64,000 bases of DNA from Anaerobiospirillum sp. NML120449 (GCF_023051105.1 NZ_JALKIL010000003.1:1-64000); one strand, 5' to 3'; counted from the stretch's first letter, positions 36,439 through 47,499 are shown. The notes: generated by a model not told the origin, from the letters alone. Translations and numbers: made by a program.

Positions 36439-39207
36439 TTATTCGGCCTTCTTACGGGTGGTTTTGGTGGTGCTCCTGGATTTGGTGGCTGTGCTCTTAC
36501 GTGTGGCACGCTTCTTTGGAGCCTCAGCTTCACCCTCACCCTCGGCTGAGCCTGCGGCTGCAGCTGTCTTGGAGCGGCGCATTACTGTTTCTTCCCAGGT
36601 ATTGCTCTCAGGCTTGTAGTAGGCTGCCCAGGAAGTCTGCTTGCCATTGGCATCAACAGAAGACAGGTACTGGACCTTGAACTTGCGGGAGAAACGTACC
36701 TGAGCCGGATTTCCCTCGCTGTCAAACTCAGGACCGTCAGCCAGATAGTAGAACTTCGGAGAAATGCGCTCACGGAAGCGGCGCAGCTCACCTACAGTTA
36801 CCGGACGGGTCTCACGTACCTTAGGGAAGTCGTGGGCTGCAAGGAAGATACCTGAGGCACCGTCACGCAGCACGTAGTGGGACTCAGGGTTCTGATTGCA
36901 GATCAGCTCTGGCAGATCAACAGCATCTTCACGTGGAGGTGCTACCTCACCATTCTTGAGGATCTTGCGGGTGTTCTTGCATTCCTCGTTGGTACAGAGC
37001 ATGTACTTGCCAAAACGGCCCTCCTTGAGAACCATGTCATGGCCGCACTTCTCGCACTCAACTACAGGGCCTGCAGCTGCCTCACCGGAGAAGTCACCCT
37101 GCTCTCTTAAGAAGCCGTCACAGACAGGGGCATTGGAGCAGATGTAAATCTTGTTGTTCTTATCGATGAGATAGGCTTCCATGCGTGAACCACACTTAGG
37201 ACAGCGGCGGCTTTCAAGCAGCAGCGCGGCCTCAGTAGCCTCATCCATCTCGGCGCCATCAGGAATCTGCTGCTCGTTGGTTGGAGTCAGATTGACTGTG
37301 CAGCGGCAGCGATCCTTGGCCTTGACCTCCTGGTCGTGATAGCCCATGCAGCTTAAGAAGGTACCGGTACGTCCCATGTGAATGGCCATATGATACTTGT
37401 GGCAGCTTGGGCACATAATGTCGGTCTCAATGGCACGGTTTTCCGGCATACCGCCCTGATCAGCTGGCAGCATGGCCTTTTCCAGATGGTCAGAGAAGTC
37501 CTTGTAGAACTCATCGAGACTGGATATCCAGTTACGGCGTCCGGCAGCAATCTCGTCAAGAGACTCTTCCATGGAAGCGGTAAAGTGATAATCCATAAGA
37601 TTGGCAAAGGAGTAACGCAGTCGATCGGTTACGATTTCGCCCATCTTGGTAGCAAAGAAGCGGTTGCGCTCAACCTTTACGTAGCCACGCTCCTGAATGG
37701 TATTGATGATGGAGGCGTAGGTTGATGGACGGCCAATACCATCCTTTTCCAGCTCCTTAACCAGAGTAGCTTCACTGAAGCGTGCCGGAGGCTGGGTAAA
37801 GTGCTGAGCCGGGATCAGCTCTTCTAGCTTAAGGGTATCACCCTCTGATACATCAGGCAGCACCTTGTCGTCACTGCGACCTCCCAGCAGGATGCGGAAA
37901 CCGTCAAAAATATCGGTACGACCGGTGGCTCTTAAGAAATAGTTGCCGGCCTGAACGGTAATGGAGCGGGTCTCATAAATGTTGTTGCTCATCTGACAGG
38001 CGAGGTAACGCTCGAAGATAAGCTGATACAGACGCTGACCATCACGATCGATATTGCCAGGGAGCTGCTTTAACTCAGGATGGGATGGACGAATGGCTTC
38101 GTGAGCTTCCTGAGCTGACTCCTTTGACTGGTAGATATTTGGCTTTTCTGGCAGGTACTGCTTGCCGTAGTTTTCGGCAATGATGTCACGGGCAGCATCA
38201 ATGGCTTCCTGTGACAGGTTGACGCTGTCAGTACGCATGTAGGTAATCAGACCACTCTCATACAGACGCTGGGCAACAGTCATGGTCTTCTTTACGGAAA
38301 AGCCCAGACGGGTGTTAGCGCTCTGCTGGAGGGTTGAGGTGGTGAATGGTGCCGGTGCGTGAGCAGAGCCCTTCTTGGACTCGATTTTGACTACCTGGAA
38401 AGTCTGGCTCAGCAGCTGGTTTACTACCTCCTGGGCCTGAGCGGCATTGGTAATGTTTACCTTGCTCTTGCCCTCAGTAGCCAGCATAAGCTGCAGCTGC
38501 TCCTGACCAGGGGTCAGGGTATTGGCACTGATGGTCCAGTATTCTTCAGGAATGAAAGCCTTGATTTCGCGCTCACGGTCAACAATAAGCTCAACGGCTA
38601 CAGACTGCACACGGCCTGCAGACAGGCCTCGGCCGACCTTCTCCCACAGCAGCGGGCTTACCATGAAGCCTACTACACGGTCGAGGAAACGGCGGGTCTG
38701 CTGGGCATTAACCATGTCCATATTAACCTGCTCTGGATTGGCAAAGGCTTTCTGGATGGCGCTGCGGGTAATTTCAGGATATTTGACACGCCAGAAAGGC
38801 TTGTCTTCTTTTTTGGATGACAGGATCTCGCGCAGGTGCCAGGCAATGGCCTCACCCTCGCGATCAAGGTCAGTTGCCAGATAAACGACGTCTGCACTCT
38901 TGGCAAGACGCTTGAGCTCAGCTACGACAGCTGTCTTCTCCGGCATGATTTCGTAATGAGCTTTCCAGCCGTTAAGCGGGTCAATGCCCATACGATCAAA
39001 TAGTGCAGAGCGCTTTTCCTCAGCTGTCTTGCGGGTGCGCTTGACCGGCTCGCCATCTTCACCTTTGGCTGAGCGGCTTTTGGTGGCACCTGTAGGCAGG
39101 TCACGGATATGGCCGACACTGGCCTTAACAATGTAATCCTCTCCAAGGTAGTTGTTGATGATTTTGGCCTTGGATGGAGACTCTACAATAACTAACGCTT
39201 TGCCCAT
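36439..39207 (-). CDS. topA: DNA topoisomerase I
   Basis: A 922-residue type IA topoisomerase that relaxes negative supercoils. The Toprim domain starts at residue 1 (KALVIVESPSKAKIINNYLG), with DLDREGEAIAWH near 113-124. The active-site Tyr lies in LITYMRTDSVNLSQ. Three C4 zinc-ribbon units follow near residues 600-740 (CPSCHKYHM, CPKCGSRMEAYL..CSNAPVC, CEKCGHDMVL..CTNEEC). The last 40 residues are a Lys/Arg/Thr/Ser-rich tail (KKRATRKSTATKSRSTTK), probably for DNA binding. The ATG has AGGAAAAGGA upstream. The downstream ExoI-like gene may share its transcript. Confidence 0.96.
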   Translation of the reverse strand: MGKALVIVESPSKAKIINNYLGEDYIVKASVGHIRDLPTGATKSRSAKGEDGEPVKRTRKTAEEKRSALFDRMGIDPLNGWKAHYEIMPEKTAVVAELKRLAKSADVVYLATDLDREGEAIAWHLREILSSKKEDKPFWRVKYPEITRSAIQKAFANPEQVNMDMVNAQQTRRFLDRVVGFMVSPLLWEKVGRGLSAGRVQSVAVELIVDREREIKAFIPEEYWTISANTLTPGQEQLQLMLATEGKSKVNITNAAQAQEVVNQLLSQTFQVVKIESKKGSAHAPAPFTTSTLQQSANTRLGFSVKKTMTVAQRLYESGLITYMRTDSVNLSQEAIDAARDIIAENYGKQYLPEKPNIYQSKESAQEAHEAIRPSHPELKQLPGNIDRDGQRLYQLIFERYLACQMSNNIYETRSITVQAGNYFLRATGRTDIFDGFRILLGGRSDDKVLPDVSEGDTLKLEELIPAQHFTQPPARFSEATLVKELEKDGIGRPSTYASIINTIQERGYVKVERNRFFATKMGEIVTDRLRYSFANLMDYHFTASMEESLDEIAAGRRNWISSLDEFYKDFSDHLEKAMLPADQGGMPENRAIETDIMCPSCHKYHMAIHMGRTGTFLSCMGYHDQEVKAKDRCRCTVNLTPTNEQQIPDGAEMDEATEAALLLESRRCPKCGSRMEAYLIDKNNKIYICSNAPVCDGFLREQGDFSGEAAAGPVVECEKCGHDMVLKEGRFGKYMLCTNEECKNTRKILKNGEVAPPREDAVDLPELICNQNPESHYVLRDGASGIFLAAHDFPKVRETRPVTVGELRRFRERISPKFYYLADGPEFDSEGNPAQVRFSRKFKVQYLSSVDANGKQTSWAAYYKPESNTWEETVMRRSKTAAAAGSAEGEGEAEAPKKRATRKSTATKSRSTTKTTRKKAE

Positions 39208-39662
39208 TCCTTTTCCTCACCTCAGGACATCCTGAGGTCTAACAATAAGCAATCCGCCCTGAGGCATCATGAGAGCCCGTCCGGCATGACAGTGCGCTGA
39301 AAATGTGTGCTTTTCAGACAGCACAAAGCCGCCTTTACAGGCAGCGCTGTTGAAGATCATGTCACCATGATCCATGGCAGACCACGAGCCTGCGCTCTCA
39401 CAGCGCTGGTCTGGCCCGACCCTCCCGCCATGATGCTCTGCATCACACACAGCCCGGCCGCCACACAGTACAGCCTCCATACAGGCCAATCACGCCTGAA
39501 TGAAGCCAGAACCGGTATCTTTGCAGCCCAGGCCTGTAATCCTGATAAAACACTGCACGGCATAAGCAAAATCTGCGTACAGTTTCAGGGTAAGGCAGGT
39601 TGCCATTCGGGTAAGAGGCAGCATTTCAGAACCTTCCTGCAGGCCTTTGCCATTAACAGGCA

Positions 39663-39766
39663 CATGCCCGCAGCATGTGCATGCCCGCAGCAGGTGCATG
39701 TCTAACCGCATGTGCATGCCCGCAGCATCTGTATGTCTGACCGCATGTACATGTCTGACCGCATCA
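39663..39766. repeat. 17/18-bp tandem repeat, about six copies
   Basis: Alternating units catgcccgcagcatgtg and catgtctgaccgcatgt with small changes. Confidence 0.8.
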
Positions 39767-40425
39767 GCCCCAAAAGCAGAGCAACGCATAAGCAACAGCA
39801 CTGCCTCATCGCAAGGACATAACATTAATTGCCGGAGCATGCGCTCAGTGACCTCAGACCAGTAACCTCAACTGAACATCCAGAGCTCATCATCAAGAGC
39901 CTGAACGTCAGGGAACGGTCTCAGTGCAAGGACATAACCTTAATTTCCTGAAATTGACCATATATGAATGTATACGGATATTCAGGTCAGGCAAAACCAG
40001 GCAGGTAACGCCAGCCAGGCCATACGGGCCATGCCATACCATGCCATAAAGGCCAGATGACGGCACGCCACTGAACAGTCTGGTTCCGTTGAGTTGCTCA
40101 CCGCAGAAAACCGCAGTAATTTCACAGCCGGTATCAACTCCCGACTGCAGTCTCCGTACAGCGCCCTTTTATGGGACGTTTCTGTTAACTTTTCTGCACT
40201 CTTATTTATAGGCTAGCTCAGATATTCATGTTGAGCAAGCGGCTCAAAGCGAAATAATTTTCCCGCAGCGCCATGCGCAATGGCAACTTTTACTCAAAAG
40301 TGCCCTTATATATGCTTGTTTATAGCAAAATCTAATAAAGTTCCTCAAAATCCTTAAGGGCGTTAAACAATATCCACAATAGTGCACCGCCTCATACAGG
40401 CCCAGCACCAGCCAGTCATGCCACT

Positions 40426-40644
40426 GCATCGAACAGTCCTGCGCACCGGTCAGAACACCTGGCCAGCTCGCGCCAGTCAGACCACCGGGCTGGCCACTGC
40501 ATCGAACAGTCCTGCGCACCGGTCAGAACACCTGGCTGGCTCGCGCCAGTCAGACCACCGGGCAGGCCATTGCATCGACCAGTCCTGCACACCGGTCAGA
40601 ACACCCGGCCGGCTCGCGCCAGTCAGACCACCGGGCAGGCCAAT
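40426..40644. repeat. 73-bp tandem repeat, three copies
   Basis: Units start at 40426, 40499 and 40572 with exactly 73-base spacing; each begins gcatcga and contains caccggtcagaacacc and gctcgcgccagtcagacc. Copies differ at only a few positions, so the array is recent. Confidence 0.92.
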
Positions 40645-41054
40645 GCACCGTGCAGCCATCCCCAGGAGCAGGAAAAACCGTACTGTAAGCTCAGCACATG
40701 GAGAGGTTTCGCGCTAACCTGCACAGGATGCTCATGGATGTGCGCCTCCGTCACCATGGCCCTCCTGATACATAATTGCGTAAGACTGACAGCCTGTCTC
40801 TGGCATGGGGCGAGCCGCAGTAAGTGTATTCATCCCCCTGAGCAACCATCATCATGCAGGGGGCTGAGCACTGCCCCGGACTGGCACTACCATGCCCCGC
40901 CATGCCCCACTTAATATACGTAGCTGCTGTTTCAGAGCAACAGTCAGACAGCTGCTAATCTGCGCACTGGAGCATTAGCCTGTGCATATCGACACAGAGC
41001 CTGGATTTGGGATGTCCCTGTTACATTGAGATTTTCATTAATGGCCTTACACTG

Positions 41055-41095
41055 CAGATAAAACAAGGCCCCACTCCGCAATGCGGGGCAGGGCC
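41055..41095 (-). terminator. Probable terminator downstream of sohB
   Basis: On the minus strand, ggccctgccccgca and tgcggagtggggcc fold into an imperfect GC-rich stem followed by ttgtttta. It is about 190 bases after the sohB stop. Confidence 0.6.
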
Positions 41096-41148
41096 AGGCC
41101 GCCGTATAAATACGGCAGCAAAGGGACAGATTACACAGGCAAAATAAG

Positions 41149-41217
41149 CTCAGCTGATGCAGTCAGGTTAAAGCTTATCGCTCCCGAGCAAAGCTCAGCT
41201 GATGCACTCAGGTCAAA
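41149..41217. repeat. Direct repeat, two copies
   Basis: agctcagctgatgca followed by tcaggt and aaagct occurs at about 41149 and 41192. Confidence 0.7.
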
Positions 41218-41284
41218 GCTGCAGATTTTGCGATTTTTAAGCAAGGATGCAAAGGATTGCCGTGCAGGATCTGTCGTAAATCAG

Positions 41285-42481
41285 TTAGCGCCAGCGAACG
41301 GAAGAGCTCTGCTCAATCTGCTCTATCTCATCTACGGCCTGCTCGGCAGCAGACTTGTCAGAGCTGAACAGGGAGCCCAGAACACCCTTTGGCAGAATGC
41401 GGTTTACCAGGGTCTTCTTTTCCTGCTTCCTGTAATCAATCTTGAGTGCAGAACCAGTGGTTACAGCCATACGCTTAAGAATGTAATCATCTGAGGTGAT
41501 GATATCGTCAACGAGGCCCAGCTCCCTGGCATCAACAGCCAGCCAGTGCTCGCCTGTGGCGATCTTCTCAGCATCAAGCTGTGGACGGTAGCGCAGAACC
41601 TGCTCCTTAAAGCGCTCGTGAACGGCTTCAAGCTCTTCCTTGAACTTCTTACGGCCTTCCTCAGTATTCTCACCGAGCACAGACAGAGTACGCTTGAACT
41701 TACCAGCTGTAATCTGCTCGTAATCTACATCAAACTTCTTTAAAAGCTTGCGGAAGTTAGGGATACCGGCAATAACACCAATAGAGCCAATGTAGGAGAA
41801 AGGTGCAGCCACAATTTTGTTGGCTACACAGGCCATCAGATATCCGCCTGAAGCTGCTACCTCATCTACAGTAACAGTAAGGTAGATTTCGCGGTCACGA
41901 ATACGCTGCAGCAGCGAGGCACAAAGGCCGTAGGAATTGACCAGACCGCCCGGGCTCATCAGGTTCACTACCACCTCATCATTTTTGGTAGCTACTTCCA
42001 GCAGGGCTTCAATCTTAATGCGCAGATGACGGAACTCACTGCCCTTGGCAGATCCACGGAAGTCAATTACATAGAGATTTTCCGGGCAGAACTCACCTGC
42101 GGCACGACGCTCTTCAATATCCTTTATTAAAGCATTTCGCTCCTCACGGGCTTCTTTGACCTTGTCCTTACGGGCCTGCTTGGAGGATGCCTTTTTAGCC
42201 TCTTCCTTATCTTCTTTGATAAGACCGGACTTAATTTCCTTCTTATGCAGCTGCTCTTCAGGATTGGAGCGCTTGAGGCTCTTTTCCATCAGCTCACGAC
42301 GGTTACGGGCCTTTTTCTTGAGGTCAGTAACCACCAGAGAGCCGCGCTCCTCACCTGAGGCTGCCTTTTTCTTGGCCTTCTGAATAACGCTGACCAGTAC
42401 AATGACCGGAATCATCACCACGGCCATGACTATGGCACCCTTTACCACAAAGGCCAGTAAATCAAGTAAAAACTCAACCAT
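41285..42481 (-). CDS. sohB: SohB inner-membrane peptidase
   Basis: A 398-residue S49-family serine protease. One N-terminal membrane segment is clear (GAIVMAVVMIPVIVLVSVI, residues 15-33), followed by a long Lys/Glu/Arg-rich cytosolic-type linker (to about residue 125) longer than in E. coli SohB (349 residues overall). The protease core has LMSPGGLVNSYG, the nucleophile Ser in DEVAASGGYLMACV, and FSYIGSIGVIAGIPNF, followed by ITAGKFKRTLSVLGENTEEG containing the expected catalytic Lys region. GAGGATAGG precedes the ATG. Family role: periplasmic-side quality control, a multicopy suppressor of DegP loss in E. coli. Confidence 0.92.
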   Translation of the reverse strand: MVEFLLDLLAFVVKGAIVMAVVMIPVIVLVSVIQKAKKKAASGEERGSLVVTDLKKKARNRRELMEKSLKRSNPEEQLHKKEIKSGLIKEDKEEAKKASSKQARKDKVKEAREERNALIKDIEERRAAGEFCPENLYVIDFRGSAKGSEFRHLRIKIEALLEVATKNDEVVVNLMSPGGLVNSYGLCASLLQRIRDREIYLTVTVDEVAASGGYLMACVANKIVAAPFSYIGSIGVIAGIPNFRKLLKKFDVDYEQITAGKFKRTLSVLGENTEEGRKKFKEELEAVHERFKEQVLRYRPQLDAEKIATGEHWLAVDARELGLVDDIITSDDYILKRMAVTTGSALKIDYRKQEKKTLVNRILPKGVLGSLFSSDKSAAEQAVDEIEQIEQSSSVRWR

Positions 42482-43182
42482 TACCTATCCTCAAAAAACT
42501 AATACACCCTGTATCAGGCCTGATCCAGGCCCAAAAAATACAACTCTGCCAGACACACCTGCAGCAGTCAGGCCCGGCATGGCAATACCCGGCCACCAGG
42601 TCCAGTCCGCAGAGCCGGACAATCCAGGGCACATAAAAGCCTGTCCATGACAGGCATCAGCCTCAAACAGCCAGCATCAGGCATATAATCACCTGCATTT
42701 GACTGAAGGTGCCAGGTGCCTGCCATTGCTGCAAAGCTCTTGATAAATCGAAAAATGCGCCGCTGCCACACTCTTGCTATCCCATCTTGTCTGCATGAAC
42801 CATAAGGCCAGTCATGGAAAGCCTGTCGGGAAAGACCAGCCTGTCAACATGCTGGCATGAGCAGCATGCAGGGACTGAACGGCACGCAGACCTGAACAGC
42901 ACAGCGGCCTGAGCGGCAGCGCTGGCTTAAACGGCATCGCAGACCTGAGCAGCATAGCGTCCTGAACAGCATGGCTGGCCCGAGCAGCGTGGCTGGCATG
43001 AACGGCATGGCTGCCCACAAGGCATGGCAGGCCGTGCGGCATGACAGGCACAATATGTTCTTTAAAGCTTCAGTGCATGTCGGGTTAAGCTGCTTTCAAG
43101 ACAACGGTCAGGACTGGGGCATTATAAGCTCAACACGCTGATGCACAAAAGCATGAATTGGCCGGGTGCGAAAACATAGCAA
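42482..43182. other. Gap upstream of sohB
   Basis: No credible gene. 42840-43035 holds a degenerate series of gcatgagcagcatgc / gaacggcat units that create open frames on the minus strand. The remainder is unremarkable. Confidence 0.45.
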
Positions 43183-43234
43183 AAATAAAAACGGCATATC
43201 CCCCGGTTAACACCAGAATGATATGCCGCTTCTA
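43183..43234 (-). terminator. Intrinsic terminator of the CvfB-like gene
   Basis: On the minus strand, gcggcatatc and gatatgccg(t) pair around a 22-base loop and are followed by tttttatttt. Confidence 0.75.
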
Positions 43235-43425
43235 TTATTATGGCGCCAGCTGGCGCCAGTCAGTAACTGGGCAATGCCAAATGACAGCCGTCTGAAAAGC
43301 CATTCAGAGCTCAGCTGCATATCTGGCAACTGGCCGTCGAGACTTACAGTGATCTGGCCTGATTTGACCATGCCTTTGAAAAGGAAGCTCAGGTAAAGTC
43401 AGGCCGTTCAAGACGACTGAAAATG

Positions 43426-45975
43426 TTAGCGCTGACCTCTGAAGGCGTGGCCACCACGGGATGGACGAGTGTCGCGGTCAAAACGTGAGCCCCTTGAGCC
43501 GGAGTCAGGGCGTGAACCAAAACCACGGTCACGGCCTCCATCGCGGCGGTCATCACGGCCGCCAAAGCTGCCACGGCGGCTGTCAAAACGATCACCGCGT
43601 GAACCACGGCGCTCCTCGCGGTTACCGTCGCGACGGGAACCAAAACCACGATCATCACGACGACCAAAGCTGCCAGAACCGCTTCTGCGGTCGCCAAAAC
43701 GGCTCTCACGACCATCACGGCGATCGTCTCTGCGATCACCATCACGACGGAAGCCGTCACGGCTGTCACGGCGCTCATCACGACGACCACCAAATCCGCC
43801 ACGGCGACCGGAATCACGGTCACCAAAGCGGCTGCCACGATCATCACGACGATCGCCAAATCCCTCACGACGGTCAGAGCGACGGCCATCACGGCGATCG
43901 CTGTCGCGACGCTCACGACCATAAACACCGTCTTCAGACTTATCATATGAAGCGCTTGCTGCGTTATCGAGAGCAGCATTAAAGGAGCTGCGACCTGCGA
44001 AGTCACCGAAGTCCTCAAGGCTCTCACCCAGAACCTCCTGAGCGCGACGCTCGACTTCCTCACGGTTCTCATCAGAGGACTCGATTACAGCCTCAGCAGG
44101 GCGCTCCATATCAAAGTCATCATCAGACTCTGATCTGGCAGAGCGGTCTACAGAAAATGGAGGCTGGTAGCCACCATTGCCGTTCATGCGACGGGCACGG
44201 GCTACGGCGTGAACAACCTCATCGACCATAGGGTCGCTGTCTCCGCTGGCATCAGTATCAGCAAGGGCATCAATGTCAGCATAGTCAGCGCGGCCTGATG
44301 ACTCAGCCTGCTCTGAAGAGTCCTCATTATCATGACCATCACGCTCAGCATCAAAGCACGACTCAGCACCGGTGTCGGAGTCAGCCCACGCGCCGGAGCG
44401 CTCAGATAAAGCTGCACCACTTGCGTCTGCATCAGAGTCAGCGTGCTCGCCAGCACCAGCACCGGAAGCGACAGCAGCGGCATCGTCACTGTCAGCACCA
44501 ACGGCACTCTCAGAGCGGCGGGACAGGTGAGCAAAACGCTGAGCGGCCTCTGCAGAGCCCTCATCTGTGAGCTTGAGGCCTTCTTCCATAATCTCAATGA
44601 AGCGCAGCTTGTACAGATAGCCTACGGCCTTCTTAAAGCGGCCCTTGGACATCTTCATGTAGTCTTCAATGACATGTGGCTCAGAGCGGTCGTTAAATGG
44701 CAGTGCGCCGTCAGAGAAGTGCAGAGCCTGGAGAATATCCATGGCGGCGTGCTCAACACCATCGCGACCTGCCTCGCTAAGAGAGATATCCAGGCGGCCG
44801 TCATCACGAACGGCACGGACATAACCTTCGTAGCGCTTGCCTATTATGAACTCGCCCTTGATCTCAGACTCATAGACCAGACCATAGACCTTGTCGTCAA
44901 TGATGGCGCGCATACCAAGCGGAGTACGGGCAACAGCTACTACGCGAACTCGCTGGTTTTCCTCAAACTCACCAGGTTCAGCTCTTTCTCTTATGTAGCG
45001 GTTGAAACACTGGGTGCCAAAGATACGGCCGCGATCGTCAATGGCAACCAGCACCATGGCATCAGAGCCTACATAAAAGCGTGAACGCTGCTCAGACACT
45101 GGAACTACCAGTTCCTTAGGGATGCCAAGCTCAAGATAGGCAGTGCCATTTTCAATGGAGTTTACGCGCAGGTTACCAGTCATGCCCAGCTCAATGTAAG
45201 GGCGACGGGCTGTTGCCAGGGTACGCTCACCATCCTTATAAAGGAAGACTCGCAGTTCATCACCCTCACCAATACCCTCAGGCAGCTGGGAGTTCGGAAT
45301 AAACAGGGCGCCATGCTCCTTGCCGTTTACAAAAGCGCCCTTTTCAGACAGCTCGGAAACAGGCAGGGAAACCATGCAGCCCATAGGGACTTCACCCTGG
45401 TAAATGCTGCGTACATCAATTACCTTGCGGTCAGAGCCACGGCCCTCAGCACGGTCGCGGTTACGGCGGGCTGAGCTACGGTCACTGTACTCACCACGCT
45501 CACGGCGGCCAAAGCCACGGTCCTCATCACGATCACGACGGCCAAAACCGCGCTCACCATCGCGCTCAAAGCGCTCGCGACGGCCGTAACCACGGTCATC
45601 ATCGCGCTCAAAACGGTCACGACGGCCAAAGCCACGATCGCCATCGCGATCATAGCGCTCACGAGGAGCCAGACCACGCTCATTATCGCGATCACGCCTA
45701 CCAAAGCCGCGATCATCGCGATCACGACGGCCAAAACCGCGATCATCGCGATCACGACGGCCAAAACCACGATCATCACGATCACGGTTGCTCAGGTTGA
45801 AGGTACCGCTGACCCATGGGGTGGCAGTAACCTTGTATTCAACTTGGGAATTCTGGGCTTCACGGCGGGCAGCCTGCTTTGCAGCGCGCTCGGCAAAACG
45901 GGAAAGAACTTTGGTAGTGCTACCAGAAGTAGAGGAGCTGCCAGACGGCAGATTAGTGTTTTCAGGTCGTTCCAT
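43426..45975 (-). CDS. CvfB-like S1 RNA-binding protein with long Arg/Asp/Gly repeat arms
   Basis: An 849-residue protein of three parts. Residues 1-180 carry an arm built from GFGRRDRDDR-type repeats (three near-identical 10-mers, then diverged GYGRRERFERD units). Residues 185-485 look like the CvfB/YitL core: VPMGCMVSLPVSELSEKGAF, GDELRVFLYKDGERTLATARRP, S1-like strands and a C-terminal winged-helix-like FNDRSEPHVIEDYMKMSKGRFKKAVGYLYK, the most characteristic CvfB block. Residues 490-650 are Asp/Ser/Ala-rich and acidic. The last 170 residues return to RRDDR, FGDR, RRGG repeats. CvfB is about 280 residues, so both arms are additions. Such arms resemble eukaryotic RGG/RD tails and could drive RNA binding or condensation; that is inference. 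AGGA precedes the ATG. Confidence 0.8.
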   Translation of the reverse strand: MERPENTNLPSGSSSTSGSTTKVLSRFAERAAKQAARREAQNSQVEYKVTATPWVSGTFNLSNRDRDDRGFGRRDRDDRGFGRRDRDDRGFGRRDRDNERGLAPRERYDRDGDRGFGRRDRFERDDDRGYGRRERFERDGERGFGRRDRDEDRGFGRRERGEYSDRSSARRNRDRAEGRGSDRKVIDVRSIYQGEVPMGCMVSLPVSELSEKGAFVNGKEHGALFIPNSQLPEGIGEGDELRVFLYKDGERTLATARRPYIELGMTGNLRVNSIENGTAYLELGIPKELVVPVSEQRSRFYVGSDAMVLVAIDDRGRIFGTQCFNRYIRERAEPGEFEENQRVRVVAVARTPLGMRAIIDDKVYGLVYESEIKGEFIIGKRYEGYVRAVRDDGRLDISLSEAGRDGVEHAAMDILQALHFSDGALPFNDRSEPHVIEDYMKMSKGRFKKAVGYLYKLRFIEIMEEGLKLTDEGSAEAAQRFAHLSRRSESAVGADSDDAAAVASGAGAGEHADSDADASGAALSERSGAWADSDTGAESCFDAERDGHDNEDSSEQAESSGRADYADIDALADTDASGDSDPMVDEVVHAVARARRMNGNGGYQPPFSVDRSARSESDDDFDMERPAEAVIESSDENREEVERRAQEVLGESLEDFGDFAGRSSFNAALDNAASASYDKSEDGVYGRERRDSDRRDGRRSDRREGFGDRRDDRGSRFGDRDSGRRGGFGGRRDERRDSRDGFRRDGDRRDDRRDGRESRFGDRRSGSGSFGRRDDRGFGSRRDGNREERRGSRGDRFDSRRGSFGGRDDRRDGGRDRGFGSRPDSGSRGSRFDRDTRPSRGGHAFRGQR

Positions 45976-47412
45976 TTATATTTTCCTGCACCTGACAGGG
46001 GCCTCAGGCCCTGCCGCATCCCAAAACCCATGGGAACCAGTCAGCCCTCATCCGTCGTACAAAAATCTTCCCCTCATCACTTCCCCGCCCCTGCAGAGCA
46101 CACTGCACTGCAGAGCACATACTGCTGCCATAATCCTCAGCTGCCATGGCATCAGCCTTTGCAGCTGGATCAGGCAACACACTGAGATGTAACACCGCTA
46201 AATGTGCCTGCAAGCTCAGCACAGCCACTTAAGACAGCAGCAAAGCCACAGAGCTCCGACCTCAGCATGCAAGCATGCCAGTAGAAGCAAGGCAGTTAAA
46301 CTGAGAGTAAATCAGCCCCTCGTTGCCGCGCTCTGCGCAATCAGCAAACTGCAGTTAGACTGCAGCTTAAGCCGTCAGCAGGCCAGGCCACTGCCATAAT
46401 GCAGTCACAGGCAAAGCAAGCTGCAGATGCAGAGCTAAAGCTCAGGAGCATGTTTACAGGGAAGTAAAGAAAGGAAAAGATAATTAAGTATGTACGCAAG
46501 GCCCAAAGCATGCGGTACGCCACCTGGCTTGCGGAGTCCACTGGGGAGCCGTGCCAGAAAAGCGGTACAGGGCCGAAAAGATCCAGAATGAGGGCTCAGA
46601 TTACAGAGATCTGGCTGTTGAAAAACGAGCTGTAAAGCTCACAGTGAAAGCTGACGGCACAGGTCGGTGCCAAAAGCTGAGGGGCAGTCGCGCCCTTGAG
46701 AAGCATGTCCCTCCCCTGTCTTCAGGGGCCTGAACATGTCAATGAGTTAACTGTCAGGTGTCTATCATAAGTTACCTGTCCCTTGACAGGTTTCAGATCA
46801 CATAATGGAGCTTTTGACCGCAAAAAGCAAATGATTTTTTGAGCTTTTTCACAGAAAAAAATCACCTCCACCCCAGGCAAGTCCCAAAAATATTCAAAGC
46901 TCCATGACCGTATCCAGGAGCATGGCAACAGCAAAGGCAGCGACAGGGGCAATGCTCATAGGCTTTGCCAGGAACAGCACACCTATGTGGGTTGAAATAG
47001 AACAAATCTATGCCTGACGAGCAGCTGGAGGAAAACAGGTAACAGTCAAAACATGAGGAGGTCACACAGAGACGAAAACCCGCCTGCATAAAGCTGCAGC
47101 AAAACCTCGCATGGCGACATTTTATAAAAGGAAATAGAACGCATTAACAGAACAGGCAGGTAACTGACAAATTCAGTAACGCTCAGTACCGACGAAAACG
47201 GATGGATGGATGGACGGACGGATGGACAGGCAGATAGACGGATGAATGGTCAGATGGATGGATGGATGGATGGGCTGATGGACGGATGGATTTAGACCGG
47301 GACAGATACGTATGTAGCAGAATGCATGTACCGGTACATGGGGAGCGGCCTGCCAAAACCACATTGCAGCACGTATCCAGGCAGTCGGGAAAAAACATGG
47401 ACCCCAGATGCA
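45976..47412. other. 1.4-kb gap with GATG microsatellite
   Basis: No credible gene. The notable feature is the tetranucleotide tract at 47199-47292. AT/GC content is otherwise like other gaps. Confidence 0.45.
47199..47292. repeat. GATG/GGAC tetranucleotide microsatellite
   Basis: About 20 units, largely gatg with ggac, cagat and tgaat variants. The tract length makes it a candidate for slippage. Confidence 0.85.
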
Positions 47413-47449
47413 CTCAGGGGCAGACTGTTGAACAGCCTGCCCCTGAGAG
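47413..47449 (-). terminator. Strong hairpin downstream of rplY
   Basis: ctcaggggcag and ctgcccctgag form a long stem around actgttgaacagc, which also pairs internally. No T run follows on the minus strand, so it may stabilise the 3' end rather than terminate. A smaller ggagcc/ggctcc hairpin lies between it and the gene. Confidence 0.5.
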
Positions 47450-47499
47450 GCGCTTTAAGCGCAGCGTAAGGAGCCCTCAGGCTCCGTGCCTTTCAGCGA

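Larger units (their letters stand above)
39208..41054. other. 1.8-kb gap with two minisatellites
   Basis: No credible gene. It carries a 17/18-bp array (39663-39766) and a 73-bp array (40426-40644), and an AT-rich stretch around 40190-40380. Confidence 0.5.

Noticed and set aside
40426..40644. CRISPR array
   Set aside because: The 73-bp units are contiguous with no variable spacers and no cas genes are in the window; the same holds for the other tandem arrays.
43389..44072. Long open frames opposite and across the CvfB-like repeat arms
   Set aside because: They are shadows of the Arg/Asp repeats; the translated frames are meaningless Val/Ala- or Arg/Ser/Pro-rich strings without start signals.
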